Below, one piece after another: positions 63,368 to 64,000 of a stretch of 64,000 nucleotides of DNA (the first letter of the stretch is position 1; every line of letters starts with the position of its first letter). Source of the DNA: Sphingobacterium sp. SYP-B4668 (GTDB taxonomy: Bacteria > Bacteroidota > Bacteroidia > Sphingobacteriales > Sphingobacteriaceae); NCBI RefSeq assembly GCF_027627455.1, contig NZ_CP115483.1, positions 3,100,001 to 3,164,000 on the forward strand. The letters run 5' to 3'. Below the pieces are notes generated by a model. It ran no database searches and was not told where the DNA came from. It saw only the letters and a list, made by a program, of their open reading frames with translations. The translations under genes were made by a program, and so were the position numbers.

Positions 63368-64000
63368 TTAGTTCTTCATTCCACGCTTCATAAGCAAAAA
63401 CCCGAGAAGAGCGAATATCGTTCCTGTCGTCACGATTAATGTACGGCCACTATCAGCGAATCCACCGAGTATGCTTACTGTTATACCGGTAAAGAGAATA
63501 CCGATTCCGATAACTTTTAGACTAAATTTGTTATCCTCCCCTACACGTCGTTCTTCTTCTACTGTCATTTGTCCAATACGCTCATGATTACTGTTCTCCC
63601 ACTTCAAATAGGAAGCATACATAGGTGATATTTTATGGGCACAATAGTAGTAAATTTCAAACGCAGCCAAACACACTATTGGAAATACCACACCCAAAAT
63701 CATCTCTTCTGCTCTATCCAACGATAATCCCAAAAGAGGGGTAATAAATTTAAAAATGCCATTGACTACCAAGCTCAGGATGGTCGTGCTGATGGTGGAT
63801 ACACCGGTCTGCCTTTTGGAAAACAAAGACCATATTGTTGGCAAATAGAGGGGTACACCCGTAAGAGCCGCCAAGCTGATAACAACATTTACCACCCCTC
63901 CCATTAATGGAATTAACATGGCGATTAGGATGGTTAATATTCCAAATCCTATCGTGGATAGCGTGGCCGTACGCATCAACACCTTATCTGAGCTATTAGG
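63368..64000 (-). CDS. Sodium:solute symporter, SSS/SLC5 family (N-terminus cut by window edge)
   Basis: This frame is open to the window end and gives the last 211 residues of a sodium:solute symporter. Hydrophobic helices ATLSTIGFGILTILIAMLIPLMGG, VSTISTTILSLVVNGIFKFITPLLG and AEEMILGVVFPIVCLAAFEIYYYCAH, with the SLC5 C-terminal pattern GVPLYLPTIWSLFSKRQTG, support this. It should move a sugar, uronic acid or other monomer across the inner membrane. It forms an operon with the FAD-dependent oxidoreductase gene. Confidence 0.88.
   Translation of the reverse strand, partial: PNSSDKVLMRTATLSTIGFGILTILIAMLIPLMGGVVNVVISLAALTGVPLYLPTIWSLFSKRQTGVSTISTTILSLVVNGIFKFITPLLGLSLDRAEEMILGVVFPIVCLAAFEIYYYCAHKISPMYASYLKWENSNHERIGQMTVEEERRVGEDNKFSLKVIGIGILFTGITVSILGGFADSGRTLIVTTGTIFALLGFLLMKRGMKN

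Overview
The window looks like a chromosomal segment of a Bacteroidota bacterium, most likely Sphingobacteriaceae (Sphingobacterium- or Olivibacter-like). The evidence is three SusC/SusD pairs, two complete ECF sigma/FecR sets, many secreted carbohydrate-active proteins and promoters of the Bacteroidetes type (TTG, about 20 bp, TAnnTTTG). The genus is inference. No rRNA, tRNA or CRISPR array was seen.

Region 1 (1-7360) is a damaged glycan-degradation locus: a GH110-type alpha-1,3-galactosidase cut by the window edge, a GH35 beta-galactosidase, and relics of an EEP-family phosphatase/nuclease, a GH101-like glycosidase and an alkaline-phosphatase-like enzyme. An IS3-family element (5990-7220) sits exactly where two of these truncated genes meet. 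Region 2 (7360-14230) is gene-poor. It has a tandem-repeat ORF, a WG-repeat lipoprotein operon, a DUF695-like gene, and relics of a TonB receptor and a sigma factor. Region 3 (14237-17808) holds a luciferase-like oxidoreductase and a MocR regulator divergent from an EamA exporter.

Region 4 (17892-26426, minus) is a sigma/FecR/SusC/SusD set followed by a PI-PLC/GDPD-like plus alkaline phosphatase fusion, which suggests uptake of phosphorylated compounds. Region 5 (26680-38115, minus) is sigma, an independent thioredoxin-reductase-like gene, FecR, STN-bearing SusC, SusD, a DUF1735-like lipoprotein, a Gfo/Idh/MocA oxidoreductase and a DUF1080 hydrolase. It resembles a system for glycosides processed through 3-keto intermediates. 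Region 6 (38339-43437) holds a DUF5009/GHL10/CBM9 operon and a DUF1349 gene divergent from a LuxR-type regulator.

Region 7 (43453-51545) carries uncharacterised genes including a WG/Sel1 protein, two divergent NUDIX hydrolases and an MscS channel with an rtcB relic next to it. Region 8 (51855-64000) is a LacI-controlled polysaccharide locus: acetyl esterase, SusD, SusC, right-handed beta-helix protein, LacI regulator with a perfect 16-bp operator, FAD-dependent oxidoreductase and a sodium:solute symporter cut by the window edge. Together the genes describe a saprophyte or commensal that imports and degrades several complex glycans, with each locus under its own sigma/anti-sigma, LuxR or LacI control.
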